Assembly (NCBI RefSeq): GCF_001483135.1
Contig: NZ_LNAL01000003.1
Span: 310,001-374,000 of the forward strand
Reading direction: 5' to 3'
DNA from: Solirubrum puertoriconensis
GTDB lineage: Bacteria > Bacteroidota > Bacteroidia > Cytophagales > Hymenobacteraceae
Length of the DNA stretch: 64,000 nt
The notes under the pieces were generated by a model. That model saw nothing but the letters and a program-made list of their open reading frames with translations, had not been told where the DNA came from and did no database searches. Shown here piece after piece: positions 1 to 8,470 of the stretch. Numbering within the stretch: the stretch's first letter is position 1; the number at the start of each line of letters is the position of its first letter. The translations under genes and the position numbers were made by a program.

Positions 1-1214
1 CCGTGCTCGCGCGTGCTCAAAATTACGGGGTTGGCTTTCAGGCCGGCGTCGCGCAGCAGCGTGATCAGCAACAAGTTGGCATCGGCCGCCGAGCCACGGT
101 GCTGCTCCCAGGTTTTCCGGATGGAGCCCGTCGCGTACAGGCCCGTGCCGCTGGCCTTCACATTGCGTCGTACCAAATCGTGCACGGCCGCCGCGCGCTC
201 AACTTCGTTGGGATGTTTTTGAACAATGGCGGCTATTTCGGACTTCAAAAAACCGCCTTTGCGCAGCTGGCCACCAAAGTTTTCGTGGTTGAGCAGCTCT
301 TCCTGCATTTTGGGCCACGTGCTGCTCATGTTACGGTAAGGCTCGTCGGGCCACTTCAAGCCGGCCAGCTCAAAATCGAGGCGCGAAACGTAGTCGCGCG
401 TGGTGGTCATGTAGGGCTCTTCGCGCATGGCCGGCACGTTTTCCATAGCCCAACGGTAATTCATAACCCTGGGCGTAACCGTGGCGCTACCGCCCGAGGT
501 ACGTCCGCCATCCAGGCCGGGCGTAATTTCCGAAGACCAGCGAATGGTGTACTGCCCCGTGCCTTCGTTGCGCTCTTGTACCTTCAGCGGCTCATAGCCC
601 TGCCACAGCTGCTTGTAGTCGAAGTACTCCGGAATGGCAGCTCGATACTCGCTCCAGCGCACCGGAATGGTATGCTGAAATTGCCAGTCCTGAAAGTTGA
701 ACAGGAAGTCCGACGTAAGCGTGTATGTGTACTCAATAACAGAGCCCTCGCGCACGGCGGGCATGGTAAACTTGCGCAGTGTTATGTTCTCGGATGCCTT
801 CTCGGTGAAGGCATTGCTCGTTTCCAGCTTCACCTTCTCAACCTGGCCGTTGGCGCCCATGTTGTAGGTGTAGCCGTGCACACCGCTGAGCTTTTCGTCG
901 TCGGAGCCCTTGTGGTAGAGCGGCACTTGCACGTCGGCCCACTCGTAGCCGCCTTTCTTCAGAATTTTGATGCGGGTAACGCGCTCAAATACGTACTGAA
1001 AGTTGCCTTTAGGGCCTACGTTAAAGCGCGTGCGGCCAAAATCGCACAGGATGACGGCGTTGGCTGCACTGTCTGCTTTAAAGGCAGCAGCGTCGAACTC
1101 CTTCGGGTCGATTTTGCCAAATTTAATCGGATCGGCTTGGCCTAAGGCGGGCAGGAAAGCGGCGCTGCCTAGCGCACCAGCCAAGGTTAGCAACAGGGGT
1201 AAACAGTGCTTCAT
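1..1214 (-). CDS. DUF3857/transglutaminase-like exported protein, C-terminus cut by window edge
   Basis: The frame stays open from an ATG at 1214 down to base 1, so about 404 residues are visible and the C-terminus lies outside the window. It starts with a signal peptide (MKHCLPLLLTLAGALGSAAF) ending near ALGQA, then a DUF3857 domain (CDFGRTRFNV, VREGSVIEYTYTLTSDFLFN, WSEYR) and the beginning of a transglutaminase-like fold (SAADANLLLITLLRDAGLKA). The usual catalytic Cys before the Asp of this fold is absent. It lies 85 bp downstream of a paralogue on the same strand that shares the motifs CDFG, DFLFN.QDWQFQ and REEP.MTT, so the two form a tandem pair. Members of this family are exported proteins of unknown role, common in Bacteroidota. 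Function is not known; family assignment is firm. Confidence 0.9.
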   Translation of the reverse strand, partial: MKHCLPLLLTLAGALGSAAFLPALGQADPIKFGKIDPKEFDAAAFKADSAANAVILCDFGRTRFNVGPKGNFQYVFERVTRIKILKKGGYEWADVQVPLYHKGSDDEKLSGVHGYTYNMGANGQVEKVKLETSNAFTEKASENITLRKFTMPAVREGSVIEYTYTLTSDFLFNFQDWQFQHTIPVRWSEYRAAIPEYFDYKQLWQGYEPLKVQERNEGTGQYTIRWSSEITPGLDGGRTSGGSATVTPRVMNYRWAMENVPAMREEPYMTTTRDYVSRLDFELAGLKWPDEPYRNMSSTWPKMQEELLNHENFGGQLRKGGFLKSEIAAIVQKHPNEVERAAAVHDLVRRNVKASGTGLYATGSIRKTWEQHRGSAADANLLLITLLRDAGLKANPVILSTREH

Positions 1215-1299
1215 AAGTAAGAGGTTAAAGAAAAATCGGGGAGTGGTAAGCCTGCATAGCCAGCCCTAGGTAGCTCGGCGCAACCGCAGGAGCAGCAGG

Positions 1300-3342
1300 C
1301 TAATTGGTGCGGCGGAGCACCAGCGGTTCGGCGTGCTTGGCCACCGAGCGGGTAAACAGCTCGCGCAGGGCGGGGTACTCGTGGGGCAGGTACTGCGTTT
1401 TGCGCAGCTGCATGCGGCTGGTAAGGTGCAGCGTGCTACCCACTTGTTTTACTTCGTAGAGGTAGCGCCCGTGGCCGTTAGGCAGTTCTACCTGAGCGGA
1501 TTTGGGCAGCTCCTCCACGGCAAAGTTGGTGGGCAGCGTCAGCTGCACGGAGGTTGTAAACTCCTGCAGCGTACCAAAATCGACGGGGAAAGTGCGTTCG
1601 GCGTGGGCGAATGGGTTTTGGGCAGCGGTAAACAGCTGCATCACCGGTAAATACAACTGCTGCGCTGCGTCTGTGGCCGAGCTGGGCACCGTAAGGTTGG
1701 TTTCAACGAGCAACGCTTGATCCAGCTTTTCGAGGTTCAGTACTTTGGTGCCGCTCAGCGCCCAGTCGGGGTGTTGCTGCGCCAAGGCTTTGAGGTAAGC
1801 CTGCTCGCCGCTGGCTGCTACCTTGTTGCGCTCGGCCAGCCCGGCGTATCCGTTGTACTCCTCGCGCATATTGCCGCGCATTGCGCCTTGCGCATCGAGG
1901 CTAAGCTGGGCAGTGGTAAAGTGGGCGTGGCGTTGCCGGGGAGCGAGCGGCACCCACTTGCCACCGTCAGACGTGATCAGCCGGCCTTGGCCGTTGAGGC
2001 AGCGCTCGGGCAGCGTACCGGGCAGTGCCAAGGGTTCGGTGGCATCGAGCAGTAGCTCGGGCTGGCCTGGCACAGCTACGCCCGCCACTACGTAGTTGAA
2101 CTGGCTGAGCACCGGCACTTCGGTTTGAATGCGGCCGTGGCTGCGCGTGCTTAGCAGCACGGGATGCGCGTCCAAGCCGGCGTCGCGTAGGGTTTGCACC
2201 AGCAGCAGGTTCAGCTCGGCCGCGCTGGCCTGACCCTGCTCAACCACGCGGCGCAGCGGGGTGGTGGCGTACATACGCTCCTGGCCGTTGTAGCGCACCT
2301 TGCCTTGCACCAGAGCAACAACCGCAGCGGCCCGCGCACTGGCATCGGTGTGTTGGGCTTTTAGTACCTCAGCGGCGTTGTGGAGCGGCGAGCGGCCTTG
2401 CAAGCGTACGCCAAAGTCTTCTTCCTTCAGGAGCTCCGAGCCAATTTTCTCCCAAGTAGAGGTAACCTGCTGCGGACGGTCGGGGTCGAATACTATTTTA
2501 TCCAGCTCGAAATCGATGCCTGCCAGGTAGTCGTTGCGCGTGGTCATGAACGGCTCTTCGCGGAAGGCGGGTACGTTCTGCATTGCCCACACGCTGCGCA
2601 CCGCCTTGCCCGAAAGCAGCATTTGGTTGCCCGAGCCCGTGGCGGCGCTTAGAGTGCCATAGCTATCGGAGGCCGATTGGGTATAGCCTGTGGAGTAGCC
2701 CACAATGTCGCGCCCTTGCGTGGTGTAGGGGAGGTAGCCGTGCGGAATTTCCTTGTATTGAAAGAACCCCGGAATGATGGTCCGGTACTCGCTCCAGGCC
2801 ACCGGAATGTCGCGCTGAAACTGCCAATCTTGCAGGTTGAACAGGAAGTCGGACTTGATGGTGTAGGCGTACTCGATGATGCTGCCCTCGCGCACGCTTG
2901 GCAGCGAAAACTTGCGTAGGCTGTGGCGGCCGTCCAGCTTCTCCTCAAACGTGGCTTTGGCGTCGAGCTTCTGCTTCTCAATTTTCTCGCCCACGAGGTT
3001 GTATGTGAAGCCGCGCAGGTTCAGCAGCTCTTCTTCTTTGCCCTCGTGGTGGTACAGCGGCACGGCAACGGTAGCCTGCTCGTAGCCAGCTTTGTTCAGC
3101 ACAAGCACGCGCGTTACCCGCTCGAACACTGCTTTGAATCCGTCTTCGGCCCCCACAATGCGCGAGGTGCCAAAATCGCAGAGCACGATGGCCGGAGCTC
3201 CTTCCGCGCCTTTGTACTGCGAGGCCTTGAAAGCCGTAGCGTCAAGCTTACCGAACTTGATGGGCTCATCCTGAGCCGATACCGAGTGCGTAATGATGCC
3301 CAGCACTGCAGCCAGGCTAATTTGCCGTAAAAATGAAAGCAT
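1300..3342 (-). CDS. DUF3857/transglutaminase-like exported protein
   Basis: A 680-residue protein from the ATG at 3342. A GTG six codons upstream (3360) is also in frame, but the ATG gives a cleaner signal peptide (MLSFLRQISLAAVLGIITHS, cleavage after SVSA). The order is signal peptide, DUF3857 (residues about 30-270, with CDFGTSRIVG, VREGSIIEYAYTI, DFLFNLQDWQFQ), a transglutaminase-like core (about 320-440, SAAELNLLLVQTLRDAGLDA, PVLLSTRSHG) and a C-terminal beta domain. The core has Ala/Ser where an active transglutaminase has Cys, so catalysis is doubtful. It is followed after 85 bp by a paralogue on the same strand. Probably periplasmic or surface-associated; the biological role of the family is unknown. 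Confidence 0.92.
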   Translation of the reverse strand: MLSFLRQISLAAVLGIITHSVSAQDEPIKFGKLDATAFKASQYKGAEGAPAIVLCDFGTSRIVGAEDGFKAVFERVTRVLVLNKAGYEQATVAVPLYHHEGKEEELLNLRGFTYNLVGEKIEKQKLDAKATFEEKLDGRHSLRKFSLPSVREGSIIEYAYTIKSDFLFNLQDWQFQRDIPVAWSEYRTIIPGFFQYKEIPHGYLPYTTQGRDIVGYSTGYTQSASDSYGTLSAATGSGNQMLLSGKAVRSVWAMQNVPAFREEPFMTTRNDYLAGIDFELDKIVFDPDRPQQVTSTWEKIGSELLKEEDFGVRLQGRSPLHNAAEVLKAQHTDASARAAAVVALVQGKVRYNGQERMYATTPLRRVVEQGQASAAELNLLLVQTLRDAGLDAHPVLLSTRSHGRIQTEVPVLSQFNYVVAGVAVPGQPELLLDATEPLALPGTLPERCLNGQGRLITSDGGKWVPLAPRQRHAHFTTAQLSLDAQGAMRGNMREEYNGYAGLAERNKVAASGEQAYLKALAQQHPDWALSGTKVLNLEKLDQALLVETNLTVPSSATDAAQQLYLPVMQLFTAAQNPFAHAERTFPVDFGTLQEFTTSVQLTLPTNFAVEELPKSAQVELPNGHGRYLYEVKQVGSTLHLTSRMQLRKTQYLPHEYPALRELFTRSVAKHAEPLVLRRTN

Positions 3343-3474
3343 ATAGCGCGATAAAACCACTCCAAATCTGGATGGCCGCCGCTAATTGCCGAGGATACAC
3401 AGTTTTGGTAGCCTAAAAGTACACGGCAGTTATATATCTAAATGAAGGTTGTATGAATATTTTTAGCTGCTGGC

Positions 3475-4785
3475 TTACCCGCGAACAAGTTGCTGGGTGG
3501 GCTGCCGATACAAATACACTAACGCCGCCACCACGCACGCCACACTAAGCCCGTGCACCCACGGCAGGCGCGCCGGCTCGTTGCTGTAGAGCCAGCCGGC
3601 CAGCAGAGCACCTAGGCCAATGCCTACCTCCAGAAAAATGTACATGGTAGCTACCGCGCGGCCGCGGCGTTCCGGGTCGCTTAGGTCAACCGTCCAGGCG
3701 TATAGGGTGGGGGAGTTGAGGCCGGCTGCCAGCCCAAATAGCACCGCTGCCCCCAAGAACACCAGCTTGCTATGCGCCAGGGCTAGTACTACCAAGGCTA
3801 CCAGCAGCATAATACTGGAAATGCGCAGCACTGGCACGCGGCCGTAGCGGTCGGAGGCGCGGCCGGCTACCAAGCGAATAAACAACGATGCCAGGGTGTA
3901 GCAGGTAAAGAACAGGCCCTTGTTGTCGATGCCCAGCGTGCGGCTTTGGTCGGGGATTACGGTGAGCATGACGCCGTACGGAAACAGGCACAAAAGCGTA
4001 ACCACGGCGGGCGCAAGCACCTGCATATCGAGCACCTCGCTCCACTGCAGCTTCAGCAGCCCTAGGTGAAAACGCTGCCGTTGGGCTTTGGGGAGGGTTT
4101 CCGTCATGGTGCCTTGTACCAGTACCGAAAGCAGCGCCGCCCCCGACGAAATGTAAAACAGCGTGTTCAGCGGAAAATACGTGGTGAGGTAACCTCCCAA
4201 GGCCGGGCCGGCCGCCATACCTAGGGAGCCGGCTACTCCCAGCAAGCCCATGGCCTCGCCTCGCCGCTCCACCGGAATAATATCGGCAATAAACGCGGCC
4301 GTGCCCGTGGGCTTAAAGCCCGTGCTGAAACCGTGCAACAAACGCAGCAGCAAAAAACTGAAAACCGTGGTGGCCCACACGTAAAAGAACCCGCAGATAA
4401 AGCATACCAACGAGCCCACCACCATCACCGGAATACGCCCAACCGTATCGGCCAGCTTGCCGCTGAAGGGGCGCGAAAGCCCGGCCGTAAGCGTAAACAA
4501 CGCAATAATGAATCCCTTGTAGTCGCCACCGCCCATGCGCGTGAGGTGGTCGGGCAGTTCCGGAATCAGCAGGTTAAAGGATAGAAAGAACAGAAACGAG
4601 CTTAGGCACATCAGCCAGAAACCGGCTGTGTAAACCCGGGCGGGGGCAGTAGGCATAGCTAGGTAGTACGCGGGTGGCGCGTCAAAGGTAAGCCGCTGCC
4701 ACAGCGCATTGGCTTGATAGCGCACTAGGTTCGGTAGCTTTTTGGCCAAAGCGTGCAGCCGCCTGTTATGGCTTAGCGTATGCAT
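3475..4785 (-). CDS. MFS family transporter
   Basis: A 436-residue inner-membrane protein with about 12 hydrophobic segments. The major facilitator motif A occurs twice in its usual places, once in the loop between helices 2 and 3 (GKLADTVGRIPVMVVG) and once in the second half (GRASDRYGRVPVL). The length fits single-component drug or metabolite exporters, but substrate cannot be read from the sequence. The start is uncertain: ATG 4785 adds a 43-residue polar tail before the first helix, while ATG 4656 (MPTAPARVYTAGFW) places the start just before it. With the longer start, only 11 bp separate it from the divergent ABC transporter start at 4797, so the promoters would have to lie inside the genes; this favours the shorter start. 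Confidence 0.9.
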   Translation of the reverse strand: MHTLSHNRRLHALAKKLPNLVRYQANALWQRLTFDAPPAYYLAMPTAPARVYTAGFWLMCLSSFLFFLSFNLLIPELPDHLTRMGGGDYKGFIIALFTLTAGLSRPFSGKLADTVGRIPVMVVGSLVCFICGFFYVWATTVFSFLLLRLLHGFSTGFKPTGTAAFIADIIPVERRGEAMGLLGVAGSLGMAAGPALGGYLTTYFPLNTLFYISSGAALLSVLVQGTMTETLPKAQRQRFHLGLLKLQWSEVLDMQVLAPAVVTLLCLFPYGVMLTVIPDQSRTLGIDNKGLFFTCYTLASLFIRLVAGRASDRYGRVPVLRISSIMLLVALVVLALAHSKLVFLGAAVLFGLAAGLNSPTLYAWTVDLSDPERRGRAVATMYIFLEVGIGLGALLAGWLYSNEPARLPWVHGLSVACVVAALVYLYRQPTQQLVRG

Positions 4786-4796
4786 GCGTACTACCT

Positions 4797-6677
4797 ATGA
4801 GCTTCTGGACAACCCTCTTCAACCGCATATCGGCCAAACGACCTAGGCCCGATGGGAAACCTGCCCTTACCCTGCGCGAGCGGGTATCGGCCCTGCGCAA
4901 CATCCCCGCGTTCATGCGGCTGGTGTGGCAAACCAGTCCTAGGATGTTTATGCTCAACGCTTTGCTGCGGTTGGTGCGGGCTGGGCTGCCGCTGGCGGTG
5001 CTCTACATCGGCCGGCTGATTATTGATGAAGTGGTGCGGCTCAACCAAGGTGCCGGCGGCGGACCGGTGCAGCTTACACCGGTGCTCACGCTGGTGGCTA
5101 TCGAGTTTGGCTTGGCAGTGCTTTCCGATGCCCTAGGTCGAGCGGTGGCCTTGCTCGATTCGCTCCTAGGCGACTTGCTGGCCAACTACTCCTCCGTGAA
5201 GCTGATGGAGCACGCGGCCCAACTCGACCTCGACCAGTTCGAAGACGCTGCTTTTTACGACAAGCTCGAGCGTGCGCGGCGGCAAACCTTGTCGCGCACC
5301 ATGCTCATGTCGCAGCTGCTGGGGCAGGCGCAGGATATTCTGAGCATGGGCTTTCTGGCGGCCGGTTTGGTGGTCTACAATCCCTGGCTGCTGCTTTTGC
5401 TGGGCGTGGCGGTGGTGCCGGCTTTTTTGGGCGAATCGCACTTTAATGAGCGCAGCTACTCCCTGGTACATAGCTGGACACCCGAGCGCCGCGAACTGGA
5501 CTACCTGCGCCAAACCGGCGCCTCCGACGACACCGCCAAAGAGGTGAAAATCTTCGGCCTATCGGGTTTTCTGATTGATCGGTTTCGCACGCTCTCCACC
5601 GAGTTCTTCCTGAAAAACCGAACCCTGGCCGTGCGGCGGGCCAGCTGGGGCACTGTGTTTGCCGCCATCGGCACGCTGGGTTACTACGCCGCTTACCTGT
5701 ACCTGATTGTGCAAGCCGTGAACGGGCGCATGACAGTAGGCCACCTCACGTTTTTGGCCGGGTCGTTTGCCCGCCTGCGCGGCTTGCTGGAGGGCGTGCT
5801 GAGCCGGTTTAGCTCCTTGGCCGAAGGCGCTCTGTACCTGCAGGATTTCTTTGATTTTTTTCAGATGCAGCCGCGCATCGTGCGCGACGCCAGCCAGCCT
5901 TACCTGCCGTTCCCGCGGCCCATTCAGCAGGGTTTTCGGTTTGAAGAGGTAGGCTTTAAGTACCGCAACGCCGAGAAGTGGGCCTTGCGCAACCTCAACT
6001 TCGAGTTGCGCGCGGGCGAGAAGCTGGCCTTGGTAGGCGAAAACGGCGCCGGCAAAACCACCTTGGTAAAGTTGCTGGCTCGCCTCTACGACCCCTCTGA
6101 GGGCCGCATTCTGCTCGACGGGCACGACTTGCGCGCCTACGATCCGGCCGAGCTGCGCCAGGAAATCGGCGTTATCTTCCAGGACTTTGTGCGCTTTCAG
6201 CTGCCGGCCGGCCAAAACATTGCCGTGGGCCGCATCGACGAGCGGCAAAACCAAGGACGTATTGAGGATGCCGCCAGCCGCAGCCTTGCCGATACCGTTA
6301 TAGGCAAGCTGCCCGGCGGGTACGAGCAGATGATCGGGCGGCGCTTTGCCGGCGGCGTGGATTTGAGCGGCGGCGAGTGGCAGAAAATCGCCTTGGGCCG
6401 CGCCTACATGCGCGATGCGCAACTGCTGATCCTCGACGAGCCTACCGCCGCCCTCGACGCCCGCGCCGAGCACGAGGTGTTTTTGCGCTTTGCCGAGCTC
6501 ACCAAAGGCAAAACGGCCGTGCTTATCTCGCACCGTTTCAGCACCGTGCGCATGGCCGACCGCATTTTGGTAATTGAGCACGGGCAGTTCGTCGAAATCG
6601 GTTCGCACCAAGAGTTGCTGGCCCGCGGCGGGCGCTACGCCGAACTGTTCAGGCTACAAGCCGCCGGCTACCAATAA
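4797..6677 (+). CDS. ABC transporter, fused permease and ATPase (exporter type)
   Basis: A 626-residue half-transporter. Residues about 40-370 form the six-helix transmembrane domain (segments such as PLAVLYIGRLIIDEVV and LLLLLGVAVVPAFLG), and about 385-620 the nucleotide-binding domain. In the latter I see Walker A (GENGAGKTTLVKLL, near 414), the signature LSGGEWQKIALGRA (near 522), Walker B LLILDEPTAALDA (near 543) and the H-loop ISHRFS. It should act as a homodimer, or with a partner, to export a lipid, peptide or drug. No partner gene is adjacent. It is divergent from the MFS transporter with a very short gap, so the two may share control. The substrate is unknown. Confidence 0.95.
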   Translation: MSFWTTLFNRISAKRPRPDGKPALTLRERVSALRNIPAFMRLVWQTSPRMFMLNALLRLVRAGLPLAVLYIGRLIIDEVVRLNQGAGGGPVQLTPVLTLVAIEFGLAVLSDALGRAVALLDSLLGDLLANYSSVKLMEHAAQLDLDQFEDAAFYDKLERARRQTLSRTMLMSQLLGQAQDILSMGFLAAGLVVYNPWLLLLLGVAVVPAFLGESHFNERSYSLVHSWTPERRELDYLRQTGASDDTAKEVKIFGLSGFLIDRFRTLSTEFFLKNRTLAVRRASWGTVFAAIGTLGYYAAYLYLIVQAVNGRMTVGHLTFLAGSFARLRGLLEGVLSRFSSLAEGALYLQDFFDFFQMQPRIVRDASQPYLPFPRPIQQGFRFEEVGFKYRNAEKWALRNLNFELRAGEKLALVGENGAGKTTLVKLLARLYDPSEGRILLDGHDLRAYDPAELRQEIGVIFQDFVRFQLPAGQNIAVGRIDERQNQGRIEDAASRSLADTVIGKLPGGYEQMIGRRFAGGVDLSGGEWQKIALGRAYMRDAQLLILDEPTAALDARAEHEVFLRFAELTKGKTAVLISHRFSTVRMADRILVIEHGQFVEIGSHQELLARGGRYAELFRLQAAGYQ

Positions 6678-6797
6678 GATTTTTATTTCATTGCAACTAT
6701 TTTATGTTTTGTAGGATCATGTGTATAAATTGCCGACGCCAAGGCAATACATTCATCTTTAAATACAGTTTATTGAATACAATTACTTCTCTCCACC

Positions 6798-7379
6798 GTG
6801 AAACTGCCGCTACTTATCACACACCTGCTGGTGAGTGCACTTCTGTGCGTGTGCTGCCAGCGCAAACCGTCCTCCGCCGAGGCCGTTAACGCGGTTCTTG
6901 GCGACGTTAGCTACGTCCGCAAATTTGGCACCGAACCAACTCCTACCACCGACGAACACCTGCGCGTAACCGCCCATTTCCAGTACGTAGAAGCCGTTTT
7001 GCAGCGCAAGGGCACCCGTGCCCTCACCAACCGCCAACGCCGCAACCGCTACCATGCCCTTAAGCTGTTGCGCAATTACTGGATGGCAGGACAATACCCT
7101 GCCAACTATGACTTTCCGCACGAGCGGCGACCTTGCTTAATCGACCGCACCGGCCAACCCTGCGCCGTAGCTTACCTGATCGAGCAAACTGCCAGCCGCG
7201 AGTTGGCCGAGCAAATCAACGCCAAGCACCAATACGACCGCATCGAGGATATCCGCACGCCGGAGTTCCTGCGCTGGGTAAAATCATCGGGCTTTGCCAT
7301 TGATGAGCTGGCCATGATTCAGCCGACGTATGGCCCAGCTACGGCCTCGGCGCAGCAAGCCCTGGCCGCAAAGCGTTAG
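6798..7379 (+). CDS. Exported protein of unknown function
   Basis: A 193-residue protein starting at GTG 6798; no better start is in frame upstream. The first 20 residues are hydrophobic and end in a Cys pair (LLCVCCQ), so it is exported and might be a lipoprotein, although the lipobox is not canonical. The core has a distinctive block RRPCLIDRTGQPCAVAYLIE followed by ELAEQINAKHQYDRIEDI and ends with ELAMIQPTYGP. I recall similar blocks in uncharacterised proteins of Bacteroidota and Myxococcota, but I do not know a function. The two Cys in the central block could form a disulfide or bind metal. The gene is monocistronic: the preceding ABC gene ends 120 bp upstream and a strong hairpin follows. 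Confidence 0.8.
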   Translation: MKLPLLITHLLVSALLCVCCQRKPSSAEAVNAVLGDVSYVRKFGTEPTPTTDEHLRVTAHFQYVEAVLQRKGTRALTNRQRRNRYHALKLLRNYWMAGQYPANYDFPHERRPCLIDRTGQPCAVAYLIEQTASRELAEQINAKHQYDRIEDIRTPEFLRWVKSSGFAIDELAMIQPTYGPATASAQQALAAKR

Positions 7380-7394
7380 GCAGCTTAGATTCAA

Positions 7395-7456
7395 CAGCGC
7401 AACGCCCCGCTGGCGGCCGTGCCCTAGGTACGCGCCGCCAGCGGGGCGTTGCGCTG
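7395..7456. terminator. Strong hairpin between convergent genes (probable bidirectional terminator)
   Basis: A perfect 23-bp inverted repeat (7395-7417 with 7434-7456, 16-base loop containing CCTAGG). It follows the gene ending at 7379 and its right arm covers the last codons of xdhC on the other strand, so one arm is coding. No long T-run follows on either side. Confidence 0.75.
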
Positions 7457-8437
7457 CTGAATAAGCTGGGCGGCTACGCTGATGGCAATTTCCTCGGGCG
7501 TGCGGCTGCTAATGGGTACGCCTACGGGTGCATGGACCCGGCTCAATTGGGCTTCGGAGTAGCCCTCTTGGCGTAGCTCGGCAAACAGCTGAGCAATTTT
7601 GGCTTCGCTGCCCATCAGCCCTAGGTAAGCCAGCGGATGGTTGATGAGCTGGCGCAAGGCAACGGCATCGGAGCGGTAGCCAAAGGTCATAATCACCACG
7701 TAATGGTGCGGGCCGGCGGGCACTGCGCTGGCCAGCTCGTGGTAGGGCAGGCAATGCTTCTGGTGGGCATAGGGGTTGTCGAGCAACGTGTTTAGCCCCG
7801 GCCGATCATCAATTACCGTGAGATGAAAATCCAGCGTGGCCACAATGCGCGACAACGCCAGCGCCACGTGCCCAGCCCCGATAATGGTAAGCTGGTCGCG
7901 GAAGCCTAGGTGCTCGATATAGCGCCAATCGTGGGCCCCTAGGGCAGTGCCGGCAGCGTAGCCCAGCGGCCTAGGTGCCGGGCCGGTGCCTACGTGCAAA
8001 GAGCCATCGGCACGCACTTCGAACCAGCCGTTGCCGGCTCGTTGTTGCACTTCCACAATCGCATCGAGCGCAGCTAAATGCTCGGGGCGCAGCGGCAGCA
8101 GCAGCAAGGTTTGCTCGCCCGAGCAAATCATGCCAGAGCGGTGGTGCGGCGCCTCGCTGCGGTGTATTTGCTGGCGGAGCAGCAGTTCGTGGTTGCCCGC
8201 GGCCATGCGGTTGCGGGCAACCTCCACAAACTTGTGCTCCATAATGCCGCCGCCCACCGAGCCTGCCATGCTGCCCGGCGAAACGGTCATCTTAAAACCC
8301 TGCCGACCGGGGCTCGAGCCGCTACTGCTTACCACCAGCAGCAGCGTAACGGGCGTGCCAGCGCGCAGGCACGCACAAGTGTGCTGCCACACCGGCAAAT
8401 CGCGCGGAACGGAAGGGGAAGCGGTAAGCAAGCTCAA
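7424..8437 (-). CDS. xdhC: XdhC family protein (molybdenum cofactor insertion/maturation of xanthine dehydrogenase)
   Basis: A 337-residue XdhC/CoxF-type protein. The N-terminal XdhC domain shows GSSPGRQGFKMTVS and GSVGGGIMEHKFVEVA; the C-terminal part is a Rossmann-like domain with LTIIGAGHVALALSRI and DDRPG, ending in LMGSEAKI and VGVPISSRTPEEIAISVAAQLI. Proteins of this family bind sulfurated molybdenum cofactor and hand it to xanthine dehydrogenase. It is the last gene of the minus-strand xdhA-xdhB-xdhC group, 33 bp after xdhB. The predicted start is TTG at 8437, with GGAG a short way upstream; no ATG is available at a sensible position. Its last codons lie inside a 23-bp inverted repeat. 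Confidence 0.92.
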   Translation of the reverse strand: MSLLTASPSVPRDLPVWQHTCACLRAGTPVTLLLVVSSSGSSPGRQGFKMTVSPGSMAGSVGGGIMEHKFVEVARNRMAAGNHELLLRQQIHRSEAPHHRSGMICSGEQTLLLLPLRPEHLAALDAIVEVQQRAGNGWFEVRADGSLHVGTGPAPRPLGYAAGTALGAHDWRYIEHLGFRDQLTIIGAGHVALALSRIVATLDFHLTVIDDRPGLNTLLDNPYAHQKHCLPYHELASAVPAGPHHYVVIMTFGYRSDAVALRQLINHPLAYLGLMGSEAKIAQLFAELRQEGYSEAQLSRVHAPVGVPISSRTPEEIAISVAAQLIQQRNAPLAART

Positions 8438-8470
8438 GGCAAAAGCAACTCCAAATAACTTAAGCCTGAC

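Noticed and set aside
3-1145. A long plus-strand open frame of 380 codons
   Set aside because: It is antisense to the DUF3857 gene on the minus strand, which has a signal peptide and family motifs; the plus frame has no recognisable domains.
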